The notes below the pieces were generated by a model. That model was not told the DNA's origin, ran no database searches, and saw only the letters and a list, made by a program, of their open reading frames with translations. DNA of 37,222 nt from Saprolegnia diclina VS20 (taxonomy: Eukaryota; Oomycota; Saprolegniomycetes; Saprolegniales; Saprolegniaceae): the NCBI RefSeq assembly GCF_000281045.1, contig NW_008246092.1, forward strand, positions 523,405 through 560,626, read 5' to 3'. Below, in pieces: positions 21,167-32,228 of this stretch; position 1 is the first letter of the stretch, and the number at the start of each line of letters is the position of its first letter. The translations under genes were made by a program, and so were the position numbers.

Positions 21167-21257
21167 GAAGCATAAGATTTCAAATTCGACTTGTGTTGGC
21201 GAATGGGCCACGTCCATCGGTGACGCGACCTTTGCTGTAAAGATACCGAGATTCGCC

Positions 21258-22206
21258 ATGCCAAGCGCCGCGCTGCTGCTGGAAGAAGCCTTTGGCAAGC
21301 ACATGCTGACGGGCGCCGCCGAGTGGCGCGAGGTCCCGGACGTTGTTCGCTCGTCCTTGTATGTGCTCCAAAAAGTTCTTTTGCATCTCGATGCGCGGCT
21401 GTCGCGCTGCGAGACGGACAAACCGTCGTCGTCGGCTCTTCTCGCAACGCTGCAGAAGTCATTGCGCGGCGTCGAAGCCGACTGCCAGGGCCTCGTGACA
21501 AGCACGGTCACCGCGGCGACGGCACCGCTGGAGGCAAGCGTCGCCCGGCTCAAGAAAGCTGTCGCCCATCGGCTTCAGACACAGCAAGGTCAACGTCACG
21601 ATGACATGTCGTCGTCCGCGACCTCACATTGCACTTGCGAATAGAAGCGACGCAGGCACTGACGACCCAAATCCAAGAGCTACAGGCGCACGCACGTACC
21701 GCACTTGCACGGGGGCTTGCGTGTGACAGCGTCTTGTAGGCGAGGCCGATGATGCGTACAAGCACAAGCTCAACGAGCTCGGGCGACGCGCCGCGACGCA
21801 CGCCGGCAGCCTCGCCCACTACGACTTGCTCGAGGTAGTCTATCAACGACATGGGGGTATGCTGCTGCTAATGATGGAGCGCTAGAAGCTCGAGATGCGC
21901 TGCAAGACGCTGGAGCGACAGTTCGCGTTGCATGCATCACAAGCGAGGCCCGTTGAGCCGCGGACAAGCGACGTTCAGGCGACGCCGACAAACGATACTC
22001 CCTTGGACGAGCCCGTGGCCGACCTTGCGCTAGAAGCAGCGAACGACGACCAAGCTTGCGATGTCGTCTTGGCGCCACCAGTGCGCTTGCTGACGCTACG
22101 GGAAAAGCGAGAAGCATCACGCCTCCGATTCGAAGAAGCGGCGCGCCGACAGAAAGCACGCTGGGCAACCCAACGCGACAAGACAAGTAGACGCTTAGTC
22201 ATTTGA
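21258..22206 (+). CDS. Coiled-coil protein of unknown function
   Basis: Four exons: 21258-21588, 21645-21695, 21740-21834, 21886-22206; introns 56, 44 and 51 nt; 265 residues. I recognise no domain. The protein is largely helical with heptad-like spacing (SVARLKKAVAHRLQTQQEAT, IQELQAHAR, KLEMRCKTLERQF), a more acidic middle, and a basic C-terminus (REKREASRLRFEEAARRQKA then RRLVI). Such a layout suits a structural or centrosome/flagellum-associated coiled coil, but this is only composition. It follows rad9 by 91 bp on the same strand, and its stop is 1 bp from the stop of the convergent minus-strand gene. Confidence 0.7.
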
Positions 22207-22207
22207 G

Positions 22208-22928
22208 CTACGAATACATTGTCGAGCGAAGGTAGAGACAGTCGGCTAATGGAATGCTCGGATCTTTCTGCTGCAGCGACACGAGCATGGCGTGGGCGGC
22301 CGCCACGGCCGACACAAAAGCGGACGCGTCGTCCTTCGAGGCCTCGTAGATGCGCAGTCGCGCGCCTTGCCAAAGAAGCGACGTCGCAGTCTGCGTAAGG
22401 GCCGTCGCGGTGCCAATGAGCCCGAGAACCCACGTCATCAAGGTCGCAGGGTCGTCGACGCCAAAGGTTCGCTCTGGAGCATTCTGGAATGCGAGCGTAA
22501 ACGTGAGATCGTGGCTGTCTACGCTCCTTGGTACGCATGCTGCATGCCTCCATCACGGCGAGAGTGCGTACATGGATCGGTGCCGACGGTGATGTGCACG
22601 AGAGCTCGCGTCAGAAGCGCGTCGTCGCCCATGTGAAGGACGGCGCCGTCGGTCGAGAGGCGCAGAAGCTCGGTTGCTTGGGCAGAGGACGAATCGGTGC
22701 GCAGCGCAGCGCCTTGCTTGCACGCGACAAGACTTGTGAGGTAGAACCGCTAGCCCAGCGTGAGGGGTCGCCAGCCAACATGGTCTACTTGGAAGGCGGC
22801 GACGCGCATGGGCAGATCCTTGGCTTCGCCAACAAGCATCTAATTAAAGCGCTGTGGACTTGCCTGTCAAGCGCTGGCGGTACATGGAAGTAGGCGCTGG
22901 CGCGGCGCGGGTGCAGCGGGATGGCCAT
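22208..22928 (-). CDS. Small protein with PH-like fold (tentative)
   Basis: Four exons: 22928-22884, 22839-22789, 22749-22572, 22518-22208; introns 44, 39 and 53 nt; 194 residues, closing in frame. From about residue 33 it reads RFYLTSLVACKQGAALRTD, later LTFTLAFQNAPERTFGVDD and ATLMTWVLGLIGTATALT; this resembles the last strands and closing Trp-containing helix of a pleckstrin-homology domain (Tyr/Phe-rich strand, then ...W...). A C-terminal helical part follows. Membrane or partner binding would be the usual role of such a fold; I could not confirm it. The start is the first ATG of this frame, and an additional upstream exon is possible. Confidence 0.6.
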
Positions 22929-23130
22929 CGCACCGCTTCGTTGCAGATCTCGGCCTGTCCTTGCCAAGCAGGCTGAAAATCGGATACACACTATTTAAAA
23001 TAAGTATTTTGGAGATGTTTCTACACACTATTTCTTGGCATTGTCCTAAAGATAGGATGCATGCCTAGTCTCAGGGCACCATGTGGATGTTCGAGCTCAG
23101 TGTTTATCCGGAGCTGCAATTGGGGCGAGT
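22929..23130. promoter_or_regulatory. Divergent promoter with 12-bp direct repeat
   Basis: 202 bp between divergent start codons. TACACACTATTT occurs at 22985-22996 and 23022-23033, on either side of an AT-rich core (TTTAAAATAAG). Confidence 0.45.
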
Positions 23131-26035
23131 ATGGACTCGGACAGCAGTGGCGCCGAGAGCAGCAGCAGCTCCGACACGCTCCTCGTGAAGAAGCAGCGGC
23201 TTCAGCAAGGGGGGTCCCTCGTCAAGAAGGTGCTTACCATGTCTACCTCAGTCTCGCTGGACGCCTGCGAGGCCTGCGAGTCGGCGATTCGAGGCGACCA
23301 ATCGTCCGTTGCCTGCGCCGGCCCGTGCTGCCGCAAGTTCCACAGCGACTGCCTGCCCAGCGACGCGAGCGTAAGCAGACCCTGGACGTGCGTCGACTGT
23401 CGGTCTCACAGCCACCGATGCTTTGCGTGCCAGCCCTTACTGGGCCCTGCGCCCATGAAACTGGTGCCTGCCACGGACACGACGCCCGTCGCCTGCCGCG
23501 CCGCGGGCTGCGGCAAGTTCTACCACATCACATGCGTCAAGAAGCTCTCGCTTACACGTGTGCTGGACGACAATGGGTTCATCTGCCCGCTGCACACGTG
23601 CGCCAAGTGCGAAGGCAGCCACGCCGCGTCCACGCATGCGATCCAGTGCATGCGCTGCCCCAAGGCGTACCACACCTCGTGCGTGCCCTCGACAGGTAGG
23701 ACCCTCCTCGCATCGATCAGTCGTTCCACCAAGCGCATGGACATAGGCGTGCAGCGACTGCATGGCACGGCCCGCGTCGTCTGCGTAACGCATCTCAAAG
23801 CGACGACGATAAGCGACGAGCCGCGCCGTCCTCGCATGTCGATCTCGTCTGTCGACTCGGCCAACGACGGCGTCTCGGACGCGAGCGAAGCCGAGTGGCC
23901 CAAGTCCCGCGATGACAAGAAGGCCAAGAAGACCGACAAGAAGAAGAAGAAGAAGAAGAAGCTCAAGAAAGAAAAGAAGCGCGCGCGGTCGAGCGACGAA
24001 GCCGACGTGCCGCCGCCGCCAAGTGCCCAGCCGCCGCCACCGCCGCCGCCGACCGAGGTTCCGACCAAAGCGCCAGCCAAAGTCCAGCTCAACATTACGA
24101 TCCCCGAGACGCCACTGCTGCTGTCGACCGAGGACAACAGCGTCGGTCCAAAGGAGACTGTGACGGGCCGTGACAAGTCGAGAAAGAAGAAGAAGAAGCG
24201 ACCGAGTAGCACCCGCCAGAGTGCGCTTGACGAGTCGATCGACGAGATGGACGAGCCGGAAGAGGCCAAGTGGGTCCAGTGCGACTCGTGCCGCAAGTGG
24301 CGTACGGTGCCGCAGCACCTCGACTTGGACGCGATGCCCGAAAAATGGTACTGCAAGATGAACCACTGGGCCAAAGCCTATGCATCGTGCGACGTCCCGG
24401 AAGAGGTCATTGAGCCCAAGAAGAAGAAGCAAAAGCTCGACCATGTGGCGACACTGCCGGTCGCGACGAGCATGGCCATGCCCATGGTGGACAAGGACAA
24501 GGTAGACGATGATGGACGCTGCTAACATCTGATCTCTCTTTTGACTAGAAACCATCCAAGAAGGAGCAGCGCGCGTCGAGTAGTCAAGCCACAAGCATGA
24601 GCAGTAGTGCGGCGACAGCGTCGTCGGTCGTACCGAGCAGTGCCAAGGCGCAAACCAAGGACGTCAAGTGGGTTCAGTGCGACAACGTCAACTGCGGCAA
24701 GTGGCGCGTCGTGGCCCAAGCCATCGACGAAGCGTCGTTACCAAGCAAATGGTTTTGCCACCTCAATACGTGGGCCCCCGACCTTGCGAACTGCCACGCT
24801 GAGAACCCTCCCGAAGTCGACTCGGTGCTGATGAACAAGAAGGCGCCTAAGCCCAAGCGCTCGACCAAAGAGTCGGCGCGGAGCCCTCGCAGCACAATTG
24901 TCCTTGCCACGGAATTGGTGGAAGCGGCGCTACCGACGGAGGAGGCGCCGGCCGCAGCCGCCCCACCGCCCGCCCCCGTCGCTATCGCCTCGACCAAGAC
25001 AAGCATCAGCGAGAAGAAGCAAAAGGTATCTCAAAAATCGAATCTCAACGCTCACTTTCTTGGCGCTTGATAGGTCAAGAAAGCCGTGCTCGAGTGGGCG
25101 CAATGTGAAAAGTGCAACAAGTGGCGCAAACTGCCGCACCACGTCAAATCGTCAACGCTGCCCGACAAGTGGTATTGCTCGATGAACCACTGGAACATTG
25201 CGTACGCTTTGCATTGCATTTTTGGGGAGAATATGACAATACATCGATGACTAGACTTGCGAGCTGCAGCGTGCCCGAAGAAGCCGACAACGACCCGTTC
25301 ATGGACCACGTTGTGGACCCGCGCCAAGGCTGGTACGGCGCAGTCAGTGGTCGCACCAAGCGCGGCAAGCTCAGCTACCGCGAACTCCTCTACGGCGGCA
25401 ACGGCCATTTGCGAAAAAGTAGCTGGTTCCCGATTCTCACATAGCACTCATGGCCCATGATAGCGTACACGGAAGAGTCGTCGACGCTCTCGTTTGAATA
25501 CGAAGGCAAGACCTTCTACCGCGACGACCAGTACCGCAAGAGCTCCATGTACCAGCCGCGCGAGCCGCCCGAGTTTCCATCCGACGCCAAGCTGGCCGTG
25601 GTCTCGCCGCCCGCGCCCGCGCTCACATTTGACGAGATGGCAACGTGTCAGCAAGAAATCTTCCGCGTTCTCCACGACGTTCACGCGTCCTACTCGACCC
25701 TCGACATTGTGCTCGCGCTCAACAGCGACGGCGCGGCCACCATATACTCGTACCCGCTGGTGCAGAGCTGCCTCCAGACCATGCTCACCTCTGGTGTCAT
25801 TGAGAGTGCGACCGAAGACGCGATTGTCAAGGTGACGATGCCGCTGCAGATCAGCACGTATGCGCGTGCGTACTATGTCACTGGCGAAAACAACCACGAC
25901 GTGCGCAGCTGGGACGAGCGGAGGCCGCACGCGCACGTCAAGTACCGTCGCAAACTCGTGTCGCGGCCACCGCTCAAGCTCGCCAAGCCGTGGAAACAGC
26001 AGGGGTTTACGGGCTTTCCCACCCCATCGAGTTAG
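23131..26035 (+). CDS. PHD and triple CW-type zinc-finger chromatin reader
   Basis: Six exons: 23131-23695, 23747-24501, 24549-25025, 25074-25201, 25255-25418, 25464-26035; introns 45-53 nt; 886 residues. N-terminal cysteine/histidine clusters (about residues 46-200; CEACES...CCRKFHSDC...CVDC and further C/H pairs ending CVTH) form PHD-type fingers like those of NSD proteins. A Lys-rich run and a Pro-rich stretch follow. Three CW fingers then occur at about 362-410, 480-527 and 606-652, each with W(V/A)QC...C..KWR, KW(Y/F)C and a final Cys; CW domains bind histone H3 methylated at Lys4. After CW3 comes a conserved-looking region ([20 protein letters not shown]) and a helical segment with winged-helix features ([16 protein letters not shown]). 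The start is the first in-frame ATG. Function inferred: nuclear reading of methylated histones. Its stop lies 32 bp from the stop of the convergent gene. Confidence 0.92.
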
Positions 26036-26067
26036 TAGTATATGCACCGTTTCAGCTATGTGTGTCG

Positions 26068-28878
26068 CTACCACGCATGCAGCGCCTTGAGAATGTCCTA
26101 CGAACGCCATGTTGGAGATCCGGGACGCTCTGCATTGGAGACCCTACCCCGCGTCGTTTGGTCATGCGCGCGTCGCGCTCGACAGTCATTTGCACTTGGC
26201 GGCGCAGTACCGACTGCAGGACGGTCTCGACACTGCGTTTGGGGACATGCATCGGCAACTCCAAACTCAGGTTGACGAGGACGTCGACGGCTCGCGACGC
26301 CGGCGCACTGGCCTCGTCCGTCGTTGTCGCCGGTTCGCGGTTGGACGCGAGTGCCGATTTCGCCGGTGCCCGCCGCCGCTGCGTGATCACAGACGGTCGC
26401 TTGAGCTTGCCGTCGACCGACGACGGCGTTATGCCCCGGCGATGGAGAAAGGCCGTGTAGTACTCGGACGCCTACGACAACCCGTCAGCGGCTTGGCTTC
26501 CGCAGCGACCTTGTCTCGACCGTATGGCGTCCGACGAGCGGGCAGTACACTTCGAGAAGCCCGGGCGTCGTAAAGAGGCCGAGCACGGCGCGGTTGTCCG
26601 AGACACTTTTCGCAGGCACCCAAATATGGTCGCTGACGATGCACCACGGAGCAGCATTTTGCTCGAGGGCGTCACCGAGGCCGAGGCTGCCGATGAGCAC
26701 ACCGGACCGCATGTCGTAGACAGTGATGGCACCGTCTTCGGCGGTCGCAAAGAGCTAAGGACATCGAATGGTTCCTTCTGGCAAAGACGAGGACGTACGA
26801 TCGGAAGGTCCTGGAGGCCGTGGATCGTAGTGAACGGGTGCGTCCCATCGAGGACGCGGAGGAGCGAGGCGGGTTTGGTTTTGCCGTCGCCTCTACTCGG
26901 TACCGAGCACACGTCGTGTTGAAGCCCGAGCACATAGGCCTGACGCGATCTGTCTTGATACATTCTTGATACAAACGGACGCTACCGAGGGCGGCGGCAG
27001 CATGTCGGCGCGGGCCATGAGGTCGTAAAAATGGAGCTCGTTGGCTGTCGAGAGACTCGCGACGAACTCTGTCTTGTGCACAAAGAGGGCCGTGACGGGC
27101 GCGCTATGGCAGCCGAGCGCTACACAAAGGTGTTATCGCTGGCCAAAGAGCGTAGCAAGTTGCACACCACAGTACTCGACTCGGAGGTGGAGGTGCCAGA
27201 CAAGCAAGGACCCGTTGGCCAAGCCAAGGACGAGTAGCGTATGGCTCGGGCCCGCCACGGCGCACGTGATGGGCGCTGCCACCACCACATGGGTACTCGG
27301 CGCGGCGTCCTTCCCGGCGAGTACATCAAAAACGAGGCACTTGTGCTGGCTTGCGACGCCGAGCTGCCACGTGCCCATGTCGCCAAGAAGAAACGCCACG
27401 TACAAATACGGCGCGTACGGCTCGGTCGGCACGACTACTACGTCGACTTCGACTTCCTTGCCTTTGCCCTTGTGTGCCTAGTCGTCGTTGGTGGTAAGAT
27501 GGTGTGCATGTGAATCTGCACCTTGTCGTGCTTGGTGGTCGCGGCCGGCTCGGTGATTACGGGTTTGAGGACGGGAGCGATGTTGTAGACGCTAGGGTCG
27601 ACCTCGAGAAGACAGTCTTTTGTATGGTCGAGCGCGATCGGCGGCGTCGGTGGCAGCGTCGACGGAAGGCTGCTCATCGCATAGACAAAGACTGCTCCAT
27701 GGACCAAGACGACGGCGGCAAAGGCAAAGTCATCCGAAAAGTGCACTCGCGCGATCACGTCCGACGTTAAGAGCTTGGAGCGCAGCACAAGCGCGCCGTT
27801 GCAGACGCAGTAGATGTACAGAAGGCTCTCAACGTTGTCGAAGACGGGGTCGACTACCTCGGGCTCACTTGTCGTCGTCGTCGTTGTGGCAGCGCGCCGG
27901 CGTCCCCAGACGGCGAAAAATGACTGCCGTGTCGCCCCTACATGCCACGATGGGCGTCATGCCAGTGACTCGTGGGCAGCTACCGAGCTGGAACGGACGG
28001 AGCGGTGACGAGATGCCGTCGATCGCAAAGAGATCGGGTGCGACCTTGGTCTTTGGCACGAGGACCGACCCGGTGCCGGCCTCGAGCACTTCAACCACGT
28101 TGGCCTCGTGCAAAAGCGCAAGCAGCTCGTGATCCGCACTGCCGACAAACGTAATGGGGCTTGGGCCGAGCTCCATTGACGTCGCGGGGAGGCAGAGCCG
28201 GGCTTTGGCTTCTTTTTCCTGCAGATCCGCGTTCATCTCGCCTTGTTCGAGCTTGAATGCCATCGTCGACGTGATTGCTGCCCACGCGCCTACCATACCG
28301 TGTTCAAATATGTACAATATACATTCATCTACGGTCGACAATATCTTCTTCGAGGATCTTGAGTAACATGCGGAAGGGCTGCGGCAGGGTCGGAAACACC
28401 AGGTCCGGGTCCACGTGGTCGACCGGCGTCAGAACGTCGACAAACTGCGTAAACGCAGAGATCGAGATGAGTCCCGCGGGGGAGCAAAAGACGCCCAAGA
28501 GCTCTCGCTCGTCGTTTGTCAAGTGTACCTAGCATCATTCAACTATTGAGGCAACTAACTAATGGCCTGTTGTACGCTGTGAGCGGCGAGGAGCTGGAAA
28601 AATGGCGCTTGCGGAATCCAGTCCTTGTCCTTATGCAGCTCGGGGGCATCCTAAAACCATGATCCACCCTTCTTTGCCCATCGATTCGTACGAGAAAGAC
28701 GGTGTCGAGCGGCACGTGCAAGCAGTCGGCGCTACCAGACGAGTCATGATCGCGTGCCAGTCATGACGCGTACCGGAGGCGAGCTTTGAGCTCCTTGCGC
28801 GCCTGGGCTTCGAGCGCGGCCTTGGCTCTACCGCTACCCCGTTAGCTCTCGTGGACGAGGCGCGACGACGCACGCCAT
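26068..28878 (-). CDS. WDR93-like beta-propeller protein (candidate flagellar protein)
   Basis: Thirteen exons: 28878-28874, 28833-28774, 28731-28692, 28650-28576, 28528-28333, 28289-27984, 27937-27522, 27477-27168, 27119-26986, 26939-26799, 26754-26521, 26471-26148, 26097-26068; introns 40-50 nt; 756 residues, in frame throughout. After a helical N-terminus, LPQPFRMLLKILEED matches the entry segment I associate with WDR93 (a ciliary WD-repeat protein also called CFAP297). Repeated beta-propeller blades follow, for example LLVLGLANGSLLVWHLHL, APVTALFVHKTEFVASLS with HFYDL, and LFATAEDGAITVYDM. The C-terminus is basic (RDARMTKRRGDILKALHAW). Length is close to animal WDR93 (about 690). Flagellar function fits a zoosporic organism but rests on this resemblance. 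The 5-nt first coding exon and the acceptor of exon 2 (28833 or 28827) are the least certain parts. Confidence 0.72.
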
Positions 28879-28946
28879 CGCGAATGGTCGCGGCCTTTTG
28901 AAAATGGTACGTTGGCTGAAGTTATCGCGGTTTCACCAGGCCCAAG
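28879..28946. promoter_or_regulatory. Compact bidirectional promoter (68 bp)
   Basis: Only 68 bp separate the two divergent start codons as modelled. It contains a small inverted repeat CGCGA-ATGG-TCGCG at 28879-28892 and a second TCGCG at 28926-28930 region. Shared control of the two genes is inferred. Confidence 0.4.
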
Positions 28947-31666
28947 ATGGACGCGGCCAACGACAGCACGTACAGCAAGGCGCTACGCCGTGGCCGCCAC
29001 CCACGGTCCTTTAACCGCACCGACACGTGTCAAATGTGGTCGACTTTGTACGTCTCCTTAGCTTTGTGCTGTAATAACAAGCTCTGTAGAAAACACTCGA
29101 GCTCCCGCGTCTCGAGCGTCAAGACGGGCCAAGGCCTTGGCAACATCGTTGCCAAGGAGATCGAGGTACAGCCCAATGCCTTATGGTCGTTTACGGTGCC
29201 ACTAGGCGCTGCAGAGCGAGAGCCCAACATCCGAGAAAGCGACGCGGATGACTCTAAAAGGTGCTCGACCGAACGATCCTCGGTGTGGACGTCATGTATC
29301 TGTATGCGTAGACGTCAAGTCGACGCCCAACCTCTTGAGCCCGAAAGAGAGGCGAAGCGAGAAGCGCCCAGCCAAGAAGAAGCACAGCACGCATGAAGAC
29401 GTTATCAAGCGGCTGCAGGCGCTGGGGTCGGGGAGCGCGATGGCGGCCACCCCGAATACCACCACCAACAATACCAATACCAACAACAACAACGTGTCGG
29501 CAACCACGATGGCAGCCATGGACGTCGATGCAACCAAGTTGCGCCAAGACTTTAGCTCGCAGAAAGACGCCCGCGTCTACTACGGTTCGACGGCAGCTTT
29601 GGAGCTCTTCAACGGCGACATGCTCATGGTCCCGTCAAGTCAGATACCCCTGGAGGTTGGATAAGAATGCGTGATTTAGGTGTCGGTGGCCGATGGGTCC
29701 GTGTGCGTCCAGCCCCTCGAGCGCCTCAAGAACCAGCTCAAGGGCTGCCGGGACAAGCTCCTGTTTACGCTCATCAACATGAATGAGCTTCGCAGTGCCA
29801 ACCCAATTCGGTTTGGCGACAGTGTCTGGCTGCAAATTAGCGTCGGGACGGGCGACACCTCGTGGGAGCAAGGCTTGTTCACATAGCAGTAAAATCAGTT
29901 CTTACTCGCGTGTAGGCGGCGTACTCGGCGCCAAGGTCCGCAAAGCGCCCGACCTCCAAACGCTTTCGCTCACACACGTTGAGAAAGACCCTATTGATGC
30001 GCCTCCAGAAGCCGCGCCCGACGAAGTGCTCCTCAATGTTGGGTATCCCGTGCCCGTCCGCGCCTACTTGCCCAAGGTATGTTGTGTATCAATCTATCAA
30101 GGTGTTGCGTACCGGTCTGTAGACGCGTGACGACTCTACCGACTCGCAGATCGACGATATGCAAGCTCGGCTACGCAATAAGACGTCGCGCATGGTCGGT
30201 CGCTGGATCGTGCGGTCCGCTGTCGTTCGACCCAAAGGCAAAGATGTACAATATTCAAATATTCAAATACGAAAGGCAAGTACGATGGACTGACGTAGGA
30301 CTTTGTCAACAATGACGACGAAATCTACCTGGAACAAGACTGGTTCTACCTCGGCGCCGATTTGGAGGCGACCGAAAAGAGTCAGACGGCGGTCTTGCGC
30401 CAGCTACCGCCGACCAAAACCACCAAAGTCGGCGAATATGTTGTCGAGCGCCGTGCCGCGTGGAAAGTGCGGCTCGTCGACTCGTCCAAAGGCGGTCTCG
30501 GGCTCAGCCTCGTGCAGCAGCAGATGGAGCGGCTTCTTTTCAAAGCCAAGACGCAGCTCAAAGCGTCCGAGAAGATGCGCGACGGTGGGGTCGCCCACGT
30601 GCTCTCGTGCTCTATCGCTTGCTCTTTGTAGGCCAACTGCGACACTATGGCCCCGACTTGAACGGCGGCCAAGGCTTCTCCAAGCAGCTGCGGCGCCACA
30701 TCCAAAACGTGACGGCCGAGTGCGACGACGAGTATTTTGCCCACCAAAACGACCGGGTATCCTACGTGCTATCCAATATACAATCCTACTCGACGCTTGT
30801 AGTTGCGCCAACTGGACGTGTACTTTGAAGACAAGATGGCAGCCATGGACAAGACGGACCGGAAGCGCGCGCCGCTCTCGCCGCTCGCATCGAGCCTCCG
30901 GTTTTCCGCGTCCGTACCCAACTTGAGCTCGTGCAAGGACTCGATTGGGCTTCACGCGCCGGCGACCGAGTCGACCGTGCCACCGTCGACCGAGGTATCA
31001 TGCGCGAAAGTTTGATACATTGATGTTGAAACATTGATAGAAAATCTGCAACCTGTGCGTCGCGTACGCCCGCGTCGGGTTTGACTTGTGCACACACAAC
31101 CACGAAGTCGCGCACTGCGTCGCGCTCGGGGCGCCATTGCCCTCCAAGTCGAGTGAGCCATCGTCGGGCGAGATGCTCAAAGCTCGTCTCTCGGAGCGGT
31201 AGGCGAAGCGTTGCCTATCGATTTCTCAATGTGGACATACATAGACACATGAGCACGTCGGATGGCGCCTTGCGCGCCGCCAAGGCCGCCGAGGCCGCGG
31301 AGTTGCGCGAACGCGGCCGTATCATGCGGTATCGCTTTCACGACGCGAGAGTTATCTAAAATGGACGATACATGTCCACATTAGGCTGCTCTCGGAGCAA
31401 GACGACCGTCTCGTCAACGTCATCAAGTACACGGAGCAGCGCGCGCACCTCGCAGCGATTGCAACACACTCGACCGACAACGACGACGACGCGCCGTCGT
31501 ACTTTTCAACCAAGCGGTCGCGCGTCCGGCGACGTCTCACGTCTATGATCAGCGACACGGGCCCGCGACGCAAGTCGACGCTTAAGTCGACGGTGCTGGC
31601 CGAGACGGTCCGGTCCCACGACGATGACGACGACGATTCGACCGGCGGCGACGCCAACGACAACAC

Positions 31667-31697
<31 letters not shown>

Positions 31698-32228
31698 GAC
31701 GAGCTCTCAGACGACGACGACGAGAACCCGGACGACGACGACGATTTCATCACGGAAGCCGAGATCCAGACGCTCGACTATATCAACGTCGAGAAGGCCA
31801 CGGCGCTGTACGCCAACGATGAAAAAGCGATGCTAGCGATGCTCCACGGGTTCGCCGACCTCGCCGAACACCGGCTCGTACCGCAGCTCCAAGACGCGCT
31901 CACCGCAAAACACAAGGCGTGCTTGCTCGAGACCTCGGACTTTTTGGCGCGGGTACGAATGGTAGTCACTATGTTGACGATCGTGGGTGTGTCGCTAGGC
32001 GTCCGAGTTTGTCATGGCGCGCCGAATACAAGTGCACGTCATGAGCTTGATCCAAAGGTCTCCCTGTCTATCTACCTTGTTTCAACGATGTGTAGCGTCG
32101 CGACGAGCAATGTCGACGACTTTTCCAGCATCGCGCCGGTCGTCGAACAACTCTTGCGCGAGGTCGATGGCACGATCCGCTTCATTCGCGCCCACAAGCC
32201 CCATGGCCGAAGCGGCGAAGTCATGTAG
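28947..32228 (+). CDS. Large protein with IP3-receptor/MIR-like region, acidic run and helical C-terminus
   Basis: Fifteen exons: 28947-29047, 29090-29165, 29206-29260, 29312-29628, 29680-29872, 29916-30076, 30123-30245, 30299-30584, 30632-30756, 30803-30994, 31041-31198, 31245-31328, 31385-31952, 31999-32057, 32096-32228; 876 residues, in frame. A basic, low-complexity start (Asn/Thr run from codons near 29455) precedes a beta-rich region: VYYGSTAALELFNGDML, CRDKLLFTLINMNELRS, NPIRFGDSVWLQI, WEQGGVLGAKVR and later DDEIYLEQDWFYLG. This pattern (RS...GD.V.L, strand spacing) recalls the beta-trefoil/MIR domains of IP3 receptors. Next come helical charged segments, a Cys/His cluster (KICNLCVAYARVGFDLC), a long Asp run (31619-31745) and a helical C-terminus of about 120 residues. 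No channel-forming helices are present, so it is not an IP3 receptor itself. Function unknown. The intron 29873-29915 uses a GC donor; 29261-29311 is an in-frame intron and optional. Confidence 0.75.
31619..31745 (+). repeat. Asp-codon (GAC/GAT) low-complexity tract
   Basis: An imperfect trinucleotide run encoding mostly Asp with Gly, Asn, Ser and Glu interruptions inside the preceding gene. The GAC/GAT mixture suggests selection for acidity or an old expansion rather than a recent pure-repeat expansion. Confidence 0.8.

Noticed and set aside
21056-21644. Single long frame joining the end of Rad9 to the following gene
   Set aside because: A 47-nt intron (21056-21102) gives Rad9 a clean stop at 21164-21166, and an independent ATG at 21258 starts a four-exon coiled-coil gene; read-through is only a chance open frame, though a fusion transcript is not excluded.
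31352-31753. Serine-run protein on the minus strand
   Set aside because: Complement of the Asp-codon tract of the plus-strand gene; composition is explained by that repeat.
28947-32228. Inositol trisphosphate receptor channel
   Set aside because: Only the beta-trefoil-like pattern is present; no transmembrane channel region and the protein is far too short.
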